The position numbers and the translations under genes were made by a program. The notes beneath the pieces are model-generated. The model saw only the letters and a list, made by a program, of their open reading frames with translations, was not told the DNA's origin and ran no database searches. Below are positions 44,357 through 53,344 of a stretch of 64,000 nt of DNA, piece after piece (the first letter of the stretch is position 1; each line of letters opens with the position of its first letter). The stretch is from Verrucomicrobiota bacterium. GTDB lineage: Bacteria; Verrucomicrobiota; Verrucomicrobiia; Limisphaerales; JACRJZ01. The stretch spans positions 1 to 64,000 of the forward strand of contig JACRJZ010000047.1 of assembly GCA_016219875.1 (NCBI GenBank), written 5' to 3'.

Positions 44357-45145
44357 ATGTACGACAGATGGAGCGAACTCGAAGGCGGGACTCACCCCGT
44401 CCTCAAGAATATTCTCACGAGATGGAACCAACTCGTCCACAAAGACGGTGTACGCGAACAGCGGTTGCATCGTTTCTTGGAAACACATGCACACCTATTC
44501 TTTCGCGAATATGGGTTCGCAACAATCGTTACGAAGCTGAGGTTCGGGGCCGATTTTGTCTCGGATTTCGTTGCGGTTCACGATCTGAGAAGCGAAGGCA
44601 TTTTGTATACCCTAATTGAAATCGAACGGGCTGACTCAGCTCCATTTACCAAAGAAGGACATGCATCGGCTAGATTAAGTCGCGCAATTCAGCAAGTGTT
44701 GTCATGGAAAACATGGCTTGTCGGTCATCCCGCTGAGAGCGCCAAACTATTCCCTTCATTGCTGCGACGCTTGGAACACCCGGTCTTCCGCTACCAGATT
44801 ATTATCGGCACCCGTGCTAACACGGACGCCTGGACCGACAGGAGGAACATTCTAGCTGAATCTTTGGGGATCAGCATCCGTTCATTTGACAGCTTCGCCG
44901 ATCGATTGAAAGAGTCTTTCGTTTTCGACGATCTGTCTGACATCCACAATGAGGAGCGACTCTTCTCACCCGAACAAAGAAATCGTCTTGCCTGTCCCTT
45001 CTTTGCGGCGTTGTCCGACGGACAGTGGCGCGAGCTGCTGGGCAAGAAACCGGCGAGTGCGAGTTTCATTTGTGAATACGGAGAAAAACTTTTGCAGCTT
45101 CGACGGGAGAATCGGTTCGCTCGCAGATTTCGCGCCGGAGATTAG
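44357..45145 (+). CDS. Shedu-like nuclease (SduA/DUF4263-type), putative phage defence
   Basis: 262 aa. N-terminal helix LHRFLETHAHLFF (37-49), then the PD-(D/E)xK-like core: Asp70 (VSDFVAVHD), Glu88-x-Glu90 (LIEIER), FTKEGHASARLSRAIQQVLSW (97-117, with Gln113) and the strand YQIIIGTRA. This order matches the Shedu nuclease domain as I know it. Many members carry Lys where Glu90 stands, so catalysis needs checking. Shedu acts as a single-gene anti-phage system elsewhere. G+C is clearly lower (29 of 60 at 44461-44520 against 38 of 60 in cysD at 43501-43560), indicating acquisition. It is on the same strand between cysD and cysN. Confidence 0.72.
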   Translation: MYDRWSELEGGTHPVLKNILTRWNQLVHKDGVREQRLHRFLETHAHLFFREYGFATIVTKLRFGADFVSDFVAVHDLRSEGILYTLIEIERADSAPFTKEGHASARLSRAIQQVLSWKTWLVGHPAESAKLFPSLLRRLEHPVFRYQIIIGTRANTDAWTDRRNILAESLGISIRSFDSFADRLKESFVFDDLSDIHNEERLFSPEQRNRLACPFFAALSDGQWRELLGKKPASASFICEYGEKLLQLRRENRFARRFRAGD

Positions 45146-45257
45146 TGCAATGAAGCCTGATTGCTTTTTTCCTTCCTTCAAGAGTTCCTCGCTAGAGAGG
45201 GCAAATCTGTTGGCTCTACTGTCTGCCCGATTCTGAATTCCCCCTTGTAACCTTAGT

Positions 45258-46577
45258 ATGGCCCTTCCTGCTCACCACCCCGTCGATCTTCTCCGCTTTA
45301 ACACCTGCGGCTCCGTCGATGACGGCAAATCCACCCTCATCGGCCGGCTCCTCTACGATTCCAAGAATCTCATGGAGGACCAGATCGAGGCGCTGGAGCG
45401 CTCCGCCGACATCACCGGCGGCGGCCAGATCAACCTCGCCAACCTCACCGACGGCCTCCGCGCCGAACGCGAGCAAGGCATCACGATCGACGTGGCCTAC
45501 CGTTACTTCGCCACGCCGCGCCGCAAGTTCATCGTCGCCGACACGCCGGGCCACGTGCAGTACACGCGCAACATGGTCACGGGTGCCAGCAACGCCAATC
45601 TCTCCGTTGTGCTGGTGGACGCGCGCCAGGGCGTGATCGAGCAAAGCCGCCGCCACACCTGTATCGCTTCGCTGCTGCGCATTCCACACCTCGTCATCGC
45701 AATCAACAAGATGGACCTCGTCAATTGGAGCGAAGAGCGCTTCATCGAAATTCGGGACGAGTTCGAGGAGTTCCTCCCGCGCCTCGACATGAAGGACGTG
45801 AAGTTCCTCCCCATGAGCGCGCTCGAAGGCGACAACGTCGTGGAGTTCTCCGCAAAGACGCCGTGGTACACCGGCCCGACGTTGCTAGGTCATCTCGAGA
45901 GCGTTCACATCGGCAGCGACTGGAACCTGAACGGCTTCCGCCTCCCGGTTCAATGGGTCAACCGACCGAACAACCCCACCGATCCGCGCTGGCATGACTT
46001 CCGCGGCTTCAGCGGCCAGATCGCCGGCGGCCTCGTGCGCGTCGGCCAGAAGGTGATGGCCCTGCCCAGCGGCCTGGCCACCACCGTGAAGGAAATCTGG
46101 ACTTACGACGGCCCGGAGGACGAAGCCTTCTGCCCGCAATCGATCACCCTCGTTCTTGAACACGACATCGACGTCAGCCGCGGCGACATGATCATCGGCC
46201 CTGACCATCTTCCCGGCTTCAGCAGCGACTTGTTCGCTGATGTCTGCTGGATGAACCCGCGGCCACTGCAAACTGGGCGGAAGTACTTCCTCAAACACAC
46301 GACGCACACCGTCCAGGCCGTCGTAACTTCGATCGAGAACCGCCTCAACATCTCCAACTTTGAGCCGGAGCCTGGACCGTCCGAACTTGCGATGAATGAC
46401 ATTGGCGAAATCCGCCTGCGCACCGCCCGGCCGGTCATCTTCGACGGCTACGAAACGAACCGCCTGACCGGTTCGTTCATCCTGATCGAACAAGGCACCA
46501 ACGCGACGGTGGCCGCCGGCATGTTGTTCCCGCCGCGCGAAGTGGTGAAACCGGAGGCCAGCGATTTCGTGATCTGA
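45258..46577 (+). CDS. cysN: Sulfate adenylyltransferase subunit 1 (GTPase)
   Basis: 439 aa. GTP hydrolysis drives APS formation by CysD. P-loop GSVDDGKST (residues 18-26), DTPGHVQYTRNM and NKMDLVNW are intact. The elongation-factor-like beta barrels follow. There is no C-terminal APS kinase (CysC) fusion and no cysC in the window, which bears on whether CysH uses APS directly. The stop lies 2 bp from the end of the converging TPR gene. Confidence 0.96.
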   Translation: MALPAHHPVDLLRFNTCGSVDDGKSTLIGRLLYDSKNLMEDQIEALERSADITGGGQINLANLTDGLRAEREQGITIDVAYRYFATPRRKFIVADTPGHVQYTRNMVTGASNANLSVVLVDARQGVIEQSRRHTCIASLLRIPHLVIAINKMDLVNWSEERFIEIRDEFEEFLPRLDMKDVKFLPMSALEGDNVVEFSAKTPWYTGPTLLGHLESVHIGSDWNLNGFRLPVQWVNRPNNPTDPRWHDFRGFSGQIAGGLVRVGQKVMALPSGLATTVKEIWTYDGPEDEAFCPQSITLVLEHDIDVSRGDMIIGPDHLPGFSSDLFADVCWMNPRPLQTGRKYFLKHTTHTVQAVVTSIENRLNISNFEPEPGPSELAMNDIGEIRLRTARPVIFDGYETNRLTGSFILIEQGTNATVAAGMLFPPREVVKPEASDFVI

Positions 46578-46579
46578 GG

Positions 46580-47353
46580 CTACGCCCGAATCCGCCCCAT
46601 CAGCTTCCGCGCCCGCCGCACCCAGACGCGCTCGCGTTTGCGCTCGAAGGCTGGGCCGTGCGGCGCGTCGGTGAGCACTTCCTGCAACTGCTCGCGGGCT
46701 TTCTCCGGTTGTTGCTGGGCCAGGTATAGCTCGGCCAATTGCACGCGGGCGCGCGAGTACGAGTAGCCGGCGGTCACTTGCTCCCAGACCGCGATGGCTG
46801 CGTCGGTATCGCCCAGCGCCGCCAGGGTTTCCGCCAGCGCCATGAGCGAGTGGCCGTAATCATGTTTCGGATTTTCCTGGCACGCGCTTTCGAGCAAGGG
46901 GCGCGCCTCGGCGGGCCGCTTCCGCCGCAACAGGCATTGGCCGAGGTGAGCACGGGTGTCGATGTCTTGCGGGTCGCGCTCCAAGGCCGCGCGGTAGCTG
47001 GCCTCGGCTTTGTCGAGCTGGCCGTGCTGGAAGTAGATGTCGCCGAGTTGCAGGTGGTGGTGGGGCTTATCGAGATGGTGAATCTGGGCTTGGAGTTCCT
47101 GGATGCGGCGCCGGTCCACCGCGCCCGGCAATTCGAAGCCGCGCATCCCACCGGACGAACTGCGATAGACCATGAAGAAGTACCAAATCGAGGTGAAGCC
47201 TGGGAAGATCAGCATGAACACCACCCAGGTCCACTCGCGTTCACGGATGGCGTGAACGAGCATCCAGATTTGAAACGCCGCCACCAGCAGGAGGAACGGT
47301 GACGACAGCAAGTGCCTCACCTGCTCCCAGCTCAATGAAGTCAGATCGAGCAT
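46580..47353 (-). CDS. Membrane-anchored TPR protein
   Basis: 257 aa. Residues 1-65 hold two hydrophobic helices (SPFLLLVAAFQIWMLVHAI and WTWVVFMLIFPGFTSIWYFF), resembling a PLDc_N-like membrane domain. Three to four TPR units follow, for example LGDIYFQHGQLDKAEASYRAAL and LGQCLLRRKRPAEARPLLE. Probably a scaffold at the inner membrane; partners unknown. ATG 47353 is chosen because it precedes the first membrane helix. It lies 11 bp after cinA. Confidence 0.8.
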   Translation of the reverse strand: MLDLTSLSWEQVRHLLSSPFLLLVAAFQIWMLVHAIREREWTWVVFMLIFPGFTSIWYFFMVYRSSSGGMRGFELPGAVDRRRIQELQAQIHHLDKPHHHLQLGDIYFQHGQLDKAEASYRAALERDPQDIDTRAHLGQCLLRRKRPAEARPLLESACQENPKHDYGHSLMALAETLAALGDTDAAIAVWEQVTAGYSYSRARVQLAELYLAQQQPEKAREQLQEVLTDAPHGPAFERKRERVWVRRARKLMGRIRA

Positions 47354-47364
47354 GGCGGTGAAGG

Positions 47365-48636
47365 CTAAGCCGACGTTCGCAGTCCACTCACGGCCCGCCG
47401 CAACAAGTCCAGCGCCTGCTGGGATGTCACCCACTTGAACGTCTCGCGATCGAACGGGTTCAAGTGCCGCTGCACGAGGGTTTCGCCCGGCGTGGCCAGG
47501 CCGATGAAGACCGTGCCAACGGGTTTGTCCGCGGTCCCGCCGGTGGGGCCGGCGATGCCCGTGACGGCGAGGGCATAGTCTGTGCCCGCCCGCTGCCGCG
47601 CCCCGTCGGCCATCTCGCACGCCGTCTGCCGGCTCACGGCCCCATGCTGCGCGAGCGTCTCCGCGCGGACGCCGAGAGAAGCCTGTTTGGCTTCGTTGGC
47701 GTAGCTCACGAGGCCGCCCCAGAACACGACCGACGCGCCTGGCACGTTGGTGAGACGGTTCGCAATCAAGCCGCCGGTGCAAGACTCCGCCGTGGCCAGC
47801 GTCAGTTTCCTTTCGGTCAACGACTGCACGACCGCGGCTTCGAGCGAATCTTCGTCCGCGCCGAAGACCAGTTCGCCGATCAAGCTGCGCGCGAGGCTCT
47901 CGGCTTCGGCCACAAGCTTCGCCGCGAGTTCACCGCGGGCGGCGAAGCGGACATCGACCTCGCCGACGCGCGCGCAATAGCCCAGTTCCAGGCCGGCGGC
48001 CACGAGCGGCTGGAGCGGCCCGGCGATCTTCTCCTCCAGCAGCGACTCGCCGAGGCCGGTAGTCTTGAGCGTGCGACAGACCAAGGCCGTCTGCTGCGGG
48101 TAGCGCTGCTTCAGGAGCGGCGCGACTTGGTTCGTGAACATGGGCCGCAGTTCGCGCGGCGGGCCGGGCAACATGACGAGCAGTTGCGGCAGATCGCAAT
48201 GGCTGGCGTGGCCCGCTTCGATGACCAGCCCCGGCGCCGTGCCGAAGGCGTTGAGCAGCACCGTGGCGCCTTCCGGTACCAGCGCCTGCACTTTGGTGCT
48301 CTCGACCATCCGCCGTTTGCGCGCGGTGAAGTAACTCTCGATTTGGCGCAGCACGGCGTCGTCGAGATGCAACTTCCGCCCGAGCAACGCGGCGATGACG
48401 TCGCGGGTGCGGTCGTCGCTCGTGGGGCCGAGTCCGCCGGTGGTGATGACGAGGGGCGCGCGGGCCAGTGCTTCCTGGACCGCCTGGCTGATGGCGCTGG
48501 CGGAGTCATCGACGGCCACCTGCCGGGTGACGACTAGGCCCATGTCGGCAAGCTGCCGGCAAAGCCACTGTTGGTGGGTGTTAAGGACGCGGCCCAACAT
48601 CAACTCGGCGCCAGTGTTGATGAGTTCGATGTTCAC
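47365..48636 (-). CDS. cinA: CinA: competence/damage-inducible protein with NMN deamidase domain
   Basis: 423 aa two-domain protein. The N-terminal molybdopterin-binding-like domain has GAELMLGRVLNTHQQWL and TTGGLGPTSDDRTRDVIA. The C-terminal amidohydrolase domain (from about residue 260) has AESCTGGLIANRLTNVPGAS and GIAGPTGGTADKPVGTVFIG, the NMN deamidase signature. It recycles pyridine nucleotides; the competence link is species-dependent. Confidence 0.95.
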   Translation of the reverse strand: MNIELINTGAELMLGRVLNTHQQWLCRQLADMGLVVTRQVAVDDSASAISQAVQEALARAPLVITTGGLGPTSDDRTRDVIAALLGRKLHLDDAVLRQIESYFTARKRRMVESTKVQALVPEGATVLLNAFGTAPGLVIEAGHASHCDLPQLLVMLPGPPRELRPMFTNQVAPLLKQRYPQQTALVCRTLKTTGLGESLLEEKIAGPLQPLVAAGLELGYCARVGEVDVRFAARGELAAKLVAEAESLARSLIGELVFGADEDSLEAAVVQSLTERKLTLATAESCTGGLIANRLTNVPGASVVFWGGLVSYANEAKQASLGVRAETLAQHGAVSRQTACEMADGARQRAGTDYALAVTGIAGPTGGTADKPVGTVFIGLATPGETLVQRHLNPFDRETFKWVTSQQALDLLRRAVSGLRTSA

Positions 48637-48763
48637 GACGGCCAGATAGTGAAACGGGCTAGGGAAAGCGCAAGCGGTGAATGGGGATACTGGGAAGGTT
48701 GACGCCTCATTTCGGAAGAGGCGTGCCTCGTCTTTGCTTCAACCCCTTCAACCTTTCACTCAG

Positions 48764-49351
48764 TCACTCGGCATTCTTTTTCACCTTCCGCCCCGCCCGC
48801 TTCCCTTGGCGTCGTTGCCAAAGCTCGAACAGGTAGAGCGCAGCGATGATGATCGAATGGCGGATGCGACCGGACTCAATCAACTCGGGAATTTCACGGA
48901 TCGGCACCAGTTTCGTCACCAAGTCCTCGCCGTGGTCCCACTCGACGGGATGCTTCAATTCGCAATTCCGCACCAGCACGGTGTAGCAGCGGTTGTTCAG
49001 GAAGGCCGGATTGGGCAGGGCCTTGTAGAGCAGGGTCGCCGGGCGGCCGTCGTAGCCGGTTTCTTCCCGCAACTCCCGCAGGCCGGCCTTGACCGGCGAC
49101 TCCCCAGCGTGCTCGATCAGACCACCGGGGATCTCCAACTCCACCGTGTTCGAGCCGTGGCGAAATTGCTCCACCATCACGAGCTGCTCGTCGCGCGTGA
49201 CAGCCACCACGTTGACCCAGTCCGCGCTGTCGAGCACGATGAACTCGTGCGGTTGGCCCGTGCGCGGCGAAATCTTCTCGTCGCAGCGGGCGGTGAACAG
49301 GCGCAGGTCGGCCAACGGACGCGACCGGACTTTTTTCCAGGGCTTAATCAT
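48764..49351 (-). CDS. NUDIX hydrolase, ADP-ribose pyrophosphatase-like
   Basis: 195 aa. The NUDIX box ends canonically with GLRELREETGY, but the loop before it (PGGLIEHAGESP) has one residue more than the consensus G-x5-E spacing. The fold and the ELEIPGGLIE strand still fit the ADP-ribose pyrophosphatase group. ATG 49351 is preferred over 49363. The gene is monocistronic as far as seen. Confidence 0.88.
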   Translation of the reverse strand: MIKPWKKVRSRPLADLRLFTARCDEKISPRTGQPHEFIVLDSADWVNVVAVTRDEQLVMVEQFRHGSNTVELEIPGGLIEHAGESPVKAGLRELREETGYDGRPATLLYKALPNPAFLNNRCYTVLVRNCELKHPVEWDHGEDLVTKLVPIREIPELIESGRIRHSIIIAALYLFELWQRRQGKRAGRKVKKNAE

Positions 49352-49402
49352 GATGGAGCGCAAGAGAGGAGGAGAAACTTTCGACCGAAGTTCGGAGGCC
49401 GT

Positions 49403-49597
49403 TCACAGACCTCGTTCCTTCGCCGCCCAACCTTGACGCATGAGGCCCAGCAGATGGGCGAGGGCGTCCTCGTAGGATTGGCCGCGTTCGGACATCAACT
49501 GTCGGGCGCGTTTGTCGAGTTGCTGCGCCATGTCCGGCGACTTCACCGGAGGACAACCGAGGCCGACGAGCGCGTCGGCAAGTTCCTTGAGGTCCAT
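49403..49597 (-). CDS. Small helical protein of unknown function (64 aa)
   Basis: MDLKELADALVGLGCPPVKS followed by AQQLDKRARQLMSERGQSYEDALAHLLGLMRQGWAAKERGL (C-terminal helices). It is amphipathic and probably a compact helical bundle; no family was recognised. It lies 58 bp downstream of the cyclophilin gene on the same strand. The internal ATG at 49597 is chosen because upstream codons belong to the tail of the cyclophilin gene in another frame. Confidence 0.55.
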   Translation of the reverse strand: MDLKELADALVGLGCPPVKSPDMAQQLDKRARQLMSERGQSYEDALAHLLGLMRQGWAAKERGL

Positions 49598-49655
49598 GCC
49601 AAAAAAGAAATGCGGATGAAGCGCCCGCTCCATCCGCATTTCGGAGAATCCAAGG

Positions 49656-50345
49656 TCACTTGATCGAACTGGCGGCAACGATCTTGATACTCTCGACGCC
49701 CATGCGCTTGTCGGGCCGGTCCTGCGGGTGGGTGGGCGTGGTGGCAATCTTCTCCAGCACGTCGTCACCCTTGATGAGCTTGCCGAACGCCGTGTACTGG
49801 CGGTCCAGGAAAGTCGGATTGCCGTGGCAGATGAAAAACTGGCTGCCCGCCGAGTCCGGTTGTTGCGAGCGGGCCATGGAGAGGACGCCGCGCGTATGGG
49901 ACCGTTCGTTGAACTCGGCCTTGATCTTGTAGCCGGGATCGCCCGTGCCCCACGACGCCTCTTTCGCGGGATCCTTGGTGAGCGGATCGCCGCCCTGAAT
50001 CATGAAGCCCTTGATGACACGGTGGAAGCAGGTGCCGTCATAAAAGCCCTTCTTCGCGAGGGTCTTGAAATTCTCGACGGTCTTGGGGGCGACATCGGGC
50101 CAGAACTCGACGACCATCTCGCCTTCGGTGGTCTTGATGACGGCAACTTCGTTGGTGTTCACAGTATTGGTTTCGGTGGAGGCAGCCGCGGCTGCGTTGG
50201 TGGAGGTGGCCCCGGCCTTGGTGTCCTTGGCTTCAGTCTTGGGCGGCGCGGCGCCGGCAGGAGAGTCGGCCGGGCCTGCCTGCGAGCAGCCGGCGATCAG
50301 CGTCGCCGCCAAACCCAACGCGCAAGTGATGACAAGTTGTTTCAT
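49656..50345 (-). CDS. Peptidyl-prolyl cis-trans isomerase (cyclophilin), lipoprotein
   Basis: 229 aa. Signal peptide with lipobox IAGC (Cys20), then a 45-residue Ala/Thr/Pro linker, then a cyclophilin domain. Seen: FHRVIKGFMIQGGDPLTKDP, containing the catalytic Arg and Gln region; LSMARSQQPDSAGSQFFICHG; and FGKLIKGDDVLEKI. It should assist protein folding in the periplasm or at the outer membrane. The linker suggests display away from the membrane. Confidence 0.92.
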   Translation of the reverse strand: MKQLVITCALGLAATLIAGCSQAGPADSPAGAAPPKTEAKDTKAGATSTNAAAAASTETNTVNTNEVAVIKTTEGEMVVEFWPDVAPKTVENFKTLAKKGFYDGTCFHRVIKGFMIQGGDPLTKDPAKEASWGTGDPGYKIKAEFNERSHTRGVLSMARSQQPDSAGSQFFICHGNPTFLDRQYTAFGKLIKGDDVLEKIATTPTHPQDRPDKRMGVESIKIVAASSIK

Positions 50346-50412
50346 AGCGCGGGAGATGTGCCACAGAACCAGAATGAAGTCACGCGCAGATTTTTCCGAG
50401 AGGAAGAGCTTC

Positions 50413-50499
50413 TTTCAAAACCGTAGCAGCCGACGTGAGGAGGCTCTGTTTCCGTTGGAGTATGAGCCTCCTCACGTCGGCTGCTACGGGGTTTTGAAA
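50413..50499. repeat. Element B copy 2 (87-bp inverted repeat)
   Basis: Same length and arm sequence as copy 1 at 15927, except CAGCC for CGCC variants. The shared sequence extends left to AGCTTC. It lies in the 277-bp promoter-side gap between the divergent cyclophilin and secreted-protein genes. No gene is visible in that gap. Confidence 0.85.
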
Positions 50500-50622
50500 T
50501 CGCCTCAGAAAGTCGGCGGCGCTCTCGAGTCGACTCAAATTATATGTTACCGGCGCAGGACGTTGAACTCGCTGCTCGGCTTTCGGGCTGAATGTGACGC
50601 ACCGCCCGGCCATCCAATACCC

Positions 50623-52803
50623 ATGCGTTATCCGACTTTAATCTGGCTGCCTGCTCTGTTCGTCGGCCTGCCGATGAGCGCGGCGGAGACGTTGCCGCCG
50701 TTTCCTCCCGATCCTCAACAGCACCTCGAACGCACTTGTTTCCAGACCGGCCAAGGCTGGAGCGAAATGGGAAATCTGCGCTCCGATGTCGCCATCGTGT
50801 ACGGCATCGACGCCCGCCTGCCGCAGCGCATCCAGACTTGGCGCGACCGCGGCTATCGCATCCACGTGATGACTGGCGTCTCCTGGGGCAGTTACCAGGA
50901 CTATCTCTACGGTCGCTTTGACGGCATCAACCACGAAGACGAAGCGCAAACCGACCGTAGGGGCAACAAGATCAGCCACGGCGGCGATGTCTATTACATG
51001 TGCCCCGGCACGAACTTCGGCAAGTTTCTCTCCGTCGGCGTCCAGCGCGCCCTTGACGCCGGCGCCGAGGCGATTCATCTCGAGGAACCGGAGTTCTGGG
51101 TGCGCGGCGGTTACTCGGAGGGATTCAAACGAGAGTGGAAGGCTTACTACGGCGAAGACTGGCAGCCGCCGCACAGTTCCGTGGACGCGCAGTGGCGGGC
51201 CTCGAAGCTGAAGTACTTTCTTTACCGCCGCGCGTTGCAGCAGGTGTTCGATCACGTCCAAGCCTTCAACCAGCGCAGCGGCCGCAAGGTCCGTTGCTAC
51301 GTGCCCACGCACAGCCTCCTGAACTACGCCCACTGGCGCATCGTCAGCCCGGAGTCGAGCTTGGCGCGGCTCAAGGGTTGCGACGGTTACATCGCGCAGG
51401 TTTGGACCGGCACCTCGCGCACGCCCAACCTGTATCGTGGCCAGCTTCGCGAGCGCACATTCGAAACCGCCTTCCTCGAATATGGCGCCATGCAGAACCT
51501 CGTCCGCGCCACGGGCCGCACCGTCTGGTATCTGAACGACCCCGTCGAAGACAACCCGGACCACAACTGGGAAGACTACCGCGTGAACTGGGAATCGACG
51601 ATGGTCGCGTCGCTCCTTCAGCCCGAGGTGTGGCAATTCGAGGTGGCCCCGTGGCCCGAGCGCGTCTTCGGCGGGCGCTATCCGAAAAAAACCAAGCGCG
51701 AGGAACGCGAGTCAATGCCGCCGGCCTACGCCACGGAAGTGCAGACCGTGATCAACGCGCTCAACGACCTCAAGCAGCCCCGCGTCGAATGGGACTGCGG
51801 CACCACCGGCGTCGGCCTGCTGGTGAGCGATTCGCTCATGTTCCAGCGCGGCGAGCCAACGCCCAGCGACCCGCACCTCAGTCATGTTTATGGGCTGGCA
51901 CTGCCGTTGGTGAAACGCGGCTTGCCGGTCATGCCGGTGCAACTGGAGAACCTGACCGTGCCCCGTTACCTGGACGGCGTGCGTGTTCTCCTCCTCACTT
52001 ACCACGGCATGAAGCCGCTCGGCCCGGAAGTTCACGTCGCGTTGGCCGACTGGGTCAAGCGCGGCGGCGTGCTGGTGATTTGCGACGACGACACAGACCC
52101 GTACCTCGCCGTGCGCGAGTGGTGGAACAGCGACGGGTGCCGTTACGCCACGCCGCGTGAGCATTTGTTTGAGCAACTGGGCCTGTCAGGAGCCAAACTC
52201 GATCCCGCCTCAGCCGCGAAACCCGTGACCGTGGGCCAAGGTGCCGTTCTGTGGCTCCCTGAGAATCCAGCCAAACTCGCCGCCACCGCTGACGGCGACG
52301 CGCGGGTGGCGGAAACCGTGAAGCAAGCAGTGGCGCGTGCCGGGCTGAAATGGCGCGAGACGAACTACCTGTTGCTCCGTCGTGGCCCCTACGTCATTGG
52401 CGCGGGACTCGATGAATCCGTTGCCGGCGAGCCGAAGACGTTGCGGGGCCGCTTCGTCAACCTCTTCGATCCCGAGTTGCGCGTCCGCGACAGCGTCACG
52501 CTGGCGCCAGCAGCGCGGTGTTTCCTCCTCGATCTCGAATCAAAACGCGGCCCGGAACCGCAACTGCTCGCCTCCGCCTGCAAGGCGCTGCCGACGAAGC
52601 GAGCCACCAACTCCTTCACGCTGGCAGTTGAGGGCATCGCCAACACGCCAGCGGTGGTCCTGCTTTACGCATCGCAAGCGCCGCGCGCCGTCACGCTCGC
52701 CGGCGAGCCGCTCCAGAGCTTCAACTACTCCGCTGAGGCGCGACTGCTTTGGCTACGCTTCTCCAACCAATCCAGGCCGCGCGAATTGCAGGTGGAGTTT
52801 TGA
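50623..52803 (+). CDS. Large secreted protein, glycoside-hydrolase-like (726 aa)
   Basis: Signal peptide ends near SAAET. The first 400 residues look like a TIM barrel with many aromatic residues and a conserved-looking acid pair in AEAIHLEEPEFWVRGGY. A middle region, VRVLLLTYHGMKPLGPEVHVALADWVKRGGVLVICDDD (start of a Rossmann-like fold), resembles the glutamine-amidotransferase-like trimerisation domain of GH42 beta-galactosidases. A beta-rich C-terminus follows. No exact family was recognised. It is likely a carbohydrate-active exoenzyme. The next large secreted gene (53449) is similar in style. Confidence 0.6.
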   Translation: MRYPTLIWLPALFVGLPMSAAETLPPFPPDPQQHLERTCFQTGQGWSEMGNLRSDVAIVYGIDARLPQRIQTWRDRGYRIHVMTGVSWGSYQDYLYGRFDGINHEDEAQTDRRGNKISHGGDVYYMCPGTNFGKFLSVGVQRALDAGAEAIHLEEPEFWVRGGYSEGFKREWKAYYGEDWQPPHSSVDAQWRASKLKYFLYRRALQQVFDHVQAFNQRSGRKVRCYVPTHSLLNYAHWRIVSPESSLARLKGCDGYIAQVWTGTSRTPNLYRGQLRERTFETAFLEYGAMQNLVRATGRTVWYLNDPVEDNPDHNWEDYRVNWESTMVASLLQPEVWQFEVAPWPERVFGGRYPKKTKREERESMPPAYATEVQTVINALNDLKQPRVEWDCGTTGVGLLVSDSLMFQRGEPTPSDPHLSHVYGLALPLVKRGLPVMPVQLENLTVPRYLDGVRVLLLTYHGMKPLGPEVHVALADWVKRGGVLVICDDDTDPYLAVREWWNSDGCRYATPREHLFEQLGLSGAKLDPASAAKPVTVGQGAVLWLPENPAKLAATADGDARVAETVKQAVARAGLKWRETNYLLLRRGPYVIGAGLDESVAGEPKTLRGRFVNLFDPELRVRDSVTLAPAARCFLLDLESKRGPEPQLLASACKALPTKRATNSFTLAVEGIANTPAVVLLYASQAPRAVTLAGEPLQSFNYSAEARLLWLRFSNQSRPRELQVEF

Positions 52804-52850
52804 CTCCTGTCGCCCCCGTGAGTGATTGGGGTGCATAGCCGGCTCGATTG

Positions 52851-52923
52851 GCCACAGATTTCACAGATGGCACAGATGGGGAAGGGCTTTTCTTCAATCT
52901 GTGCAATCTGCGCCATCTGTGGC
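52851..52923 (+). repeat. Left 73-bp hairpin repeat of the GxxExxY cassette
   Basis: CACAGAT-type units followed by a loop and their complement. It reads GCCACAGATTTCACAGATGG at the start and GCGCCATCTGTGGC at the end. A diverged direct copy lies at 53345-53418 on the other side of the gene. Confidence 0.8.
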
Positions 52924-52937
52924 TCCATTCTGCCGCT

Positions 52938-53336
52938 ATGAATGACATCACCCATCGAACCAACAGCGGCGAGTTTCTGTTCAGAGAGATTACCCAAGCC
53001 ATCATTGGCGCGGCGTTTGAGGTCCACAAGCACCTCGGCTACGGCTATCTGGAGAAGGTTTATCAGCGGGCCATGCAGGTGGAGCTGCGACTGCGTGGTC
53101 TCCTGGCAGCCTTGGAGCATCCCATCAAGGTCCACTACAAAGGCGTGGTGGTCGGGGACTACGCGAGTGACCTGTTTGTGGAGGAGAAGGTCATGGTGGA
53201 ACTCAAGGTGGCGCCGGAGTATAGCGCGTCGGACGAGGCGCAACTGATCAACGAACTGGTGTCCACCGGCGTGAAGGTGGGGCTGCTGATCAACTTTGGT
53301 CGCGAGCGGGTCGAGTTCAAACGGCTCGTCCACTGA
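52938..53336 (+). CDS. GxxExxY protein (PD-(D/E)xK-like fold)
   Basis: 132 aa. The name motif is HLGYGYLEKVYQRAM. The nuclease-like core has Asp in DYASDLFV and Glu-x-Lys in MVELKV, so the catalytic-type residues are present. Activity of the family is not established. It lies 14 bp after a 73-bp palindromic repeat and 8 bp before its direct copy, suggesting the gene and repeats move or spread together. ATG 52938 precedes the conserved N-terminus. Confidence 0.9.
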   Translation: MNDITHRTNSGEFLFREITQAIIGAAFEVHKHLGYGYLEKVYQRAMQVELRLRGLLAALEHPIKVHYKGVVVGDYASDLFVEEKVMVELKVAPEYSASDEAQLINELVSTGVKVGLLINFGRERVEFKRLVH

Positions 53337-53344
53337 AAGAAGGA

